This document shows positions 39,146-40,364 of a DNA stretch of 40,364 nt, piece after piece (position 1 is the first letter of the stretch; each line of letters opens with the position of its first letter). Origin of the DNA: a virus. The translations under genes were made by a program, and so were the position numbers. The notes under the pieces were generated by a model. That model was given only the letters and a program-made list of their open reading frames with translations. It made no database searches and was not told the origin of the DNA. Where the stretch lies: the IMG/VR virus record IMGVR_UViG_3300025138_013592, positions 1 to 40,364 of that record; one strand, 5' to 3'.

Positions 39146-40364
39146 AAACCATCTCCAGTCGCAGCCTGTTAGTATCCACGTGCACATAGATCATGGTGCT
39201 TTGGATGTTATCATGCCCCAGTAGTTTTTGAAGCACTTCCAGATGTCCGCCCTTCCTGAGAAACTCCGTGGCAAAGGTATGCCTGGCCACGTGAGTGGTC
39301 ACATGCTTCCTTACACCAGCTTCTCGCATGATCACCTTCAGCTTTGCGTTAGTTTTCTGTTCAGAGATCACATCAAACAGCTTTCCCGTTCTGTTGGCTA
39401 TATAACCTCTCGCTCGCTTGGTTAGAGGGACCACTACCTCTTTCACTCGCTTGGTGTGTCCTTTATACATTTCGAAAGTCAATAGATCACCATCCACATT
39501 CTTCTGGTTCATCCGGATCAGATCGCTATACCTCAGTCCCGTACAACAGCAAAAAAGAAAGTAACCAAGTACTCTCTTCTGATCCTCTGGTATATTGGAG
39601 GAGTTGTAGTATTCCTCCAGCTTAGATAACTCTCCATCCGTCAGGAAAACAATTCTACTCGTCGGCTGTAAGCGCTTGTAGTCCTCTGTTGATTTCAGGT
39701 TTACTTTCATTCCCCGCTTTTCTGCCAGTTTCACGTAGGCCATGAAGCGCTTGTTATACCTGTGCACGGTATTAAGTGAGAGGTGCCTGTTTCTGTAGTG
39801 TCCCTCCAGTTCCTCCAGGAGTAGGGTATTGATTTGAGAGAACTTCAAATCCTCCCTGAACTCAGCAATATTTTTAAGAATGGACAAATCTCCCTTTCTG
39901 GTATTCTTCGATATCATTCTTCGGCCAAACCTGCTCTCAATCTCTTCACGCATCCAAGGAATAAACAAGTGGCGATTGTCATATCTATCATAATCCTGTT
40001 TGAAACGACTGATCGACACATCCATATCAGAGTGCCTGTAATACATCAGTATGTCGTTGACCTTGGACTTTTCCTTTTGTATTTGGATATTATAATCACT
40101 CGCCTCCTGGTCCCCCTTATGCCTTTCTAGGAAAATGCCGGACTTATTATCGAAGTAGTTCACAGGCCAGCTTACCCCCATGGGGATAGTGGTTCTTTCT
40201 GAGTTGATGATGATTTGGAGATACACAGCAGCGGATCCAGATAGGGACTGCTTATCCATTCTTATTCTGCAAGCCACACTAGCTCGCATAATTACCCGCG
40301 ATATCGTGTGAAAAATTGGTGCTTTTCCCCTTCGGGAAATGCCCGTAGAGGACACTTTGATCAT
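39135..40364 (-). CDS. int: Tyrosine recombinase (phage integrase)
   Basis: Predicted site-specific recombinase for integration and excision. All catalytic residues are visible in the 409-residue reading: Arg in CTGLRYSD, Lys in MYKGHTK, His358 and Arg361 in HVARH, His384 in LLGHDN and the nucleophile Tyr393 in MIYVHV. The N-terminus (VACRIRMDKQSLSGSAAVYLQI) is the Arm-type domain common in Bacteroidota integrases, followed by a SAM-like core-binding domain. The first in-frame ATG is the window edge; ATG 40289 (384 residues) is an alternative start that fits the usual N-terminus better. The attachment site should lie beyond the window's right end. Confidence 0.9.
   Translation of the reverse strand: MIKVSSTGISRRGKAPIFHTISRVIMRASVACRIRMDKQSLSGSAAVYLQIIINSERTTIPMGVSWPVNYFDNKSGIFLERHKGDQEASDYNIQIQKEKSKVNDILMYYRHSDMDVSISRFKQDYDRYDNRHLFIPWMREEIESRFGRRMISKNTRKGDLSILKNIAEFREDLKFSQINTLLLEELEGHYRNRHLSLNTVHRYNKRFMAYVKLAEKRGMKVNLKSTEDYKRLQPTSRIVFLTDGELSKLEEYYNSSNIPEDQKRVLGYFLFCCCTGLRYSDLIRMNQKNVDGDLLTFEMYKGHTKRVKEVVVPLTKRARGYIANRTGKLFDVISEQKTNAKLKVIMREAGVRKHVTTHVARHTFATEFLRKGGHLEVLQKLLGHDNIQSTMIYVHVDTNRLRLEMVFMR

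Noticed and set aside
1-40364. tRNA genes, CRISPR arrays, transposases
   Set aside because: I looked for cloverleaf-type segments, regularly spaced repeats and transposase motifs and saw none that I could support by eye.

Overview
The window reads as most of a temperate tailed-phage genome (a prophage or a phage contig) from a Bacteroidota host, possibly a Cytophagales-type bacterium. The host call rests on promoters of the TTG-N20-TAnnTTTG type, starts that lack Shine-Dalgarno sequences, a Bacteroidota-style tyrosine integrase, and a lipoprotein with an acidic surface-export-like signal. The tape-measure gene (1313 codons) implies a long tail, roughly 200 nm by the usual length rule. No tRNA, CRISPR array or transposase was seen. 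No replication genes were recognised, so the element probably continues beyond one or both ends.

Layout. (1) 1-4836: a DNA adenine methyltransferase, a cytosine-C5 methyltransferase and small unknown genes. A three-gene cassette here is bounded by a perfect 155-bp direct repeat. (2) 4837-5466: non-coding, with an array of TGTWACA-type sites. (3) 5467-6515: two unknown genes; the first has a housekeeping-type promoter. (4) 6540-11643: prohead protease, scaffold-fused major capsid protein, a second virion protein, a glycosyltransferase, and an endolysin/holin pair. (5) 11657-15443: an unknown gene, small terminase and large terminase. (6) 15448-21665: portal, neck-like proteins, two more glycosyltransferase-like genes, tail-assembly candidates and a surface lipoprotein. 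(7) 21704-23787: a probable moron block with a TPR membrane protein and two more membrane proteins. (8) 23800-24552: a divergent regulatory switch (XRE-type HTH and a small ribbon-helix-helix protein, facing a KilA-N gene). (9) 24552-29140: a rightward operon of mostly unknown small genes. (10) 29355-39145: tail genes (tape measure, tail-tip protein, XhlA-like protein, FN3/LamG adhesin). (11) 39135-40364: integrase on the minus strand.

The most striking signal is a seven-copy bipartite promoter, GTCCTTTC-N18-TAnnTTnn. The spacing is exactly 18 nt in every copy, and the copies sit in gaps in front of virion gene blocks. It keeps the Bacteroidota -7 box but replaces the -33 box, which suggests a phage-specific late regulon driven by an activator or alternative sigma factor. 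A second signal is a shared operator core, TTTGTWWCAAA. It overlaps the putative divergent promoters of the switch at 24.45-24.53 kb and recurs as an array at 5.04-5.30 kb upstream of the gene at 5467, which is my candidate late regulator. A third is the pairing of three glycosyltransferase-like genes with Ser/Gly-rich tails on several virion proteins, which suggests virion glycosylation.
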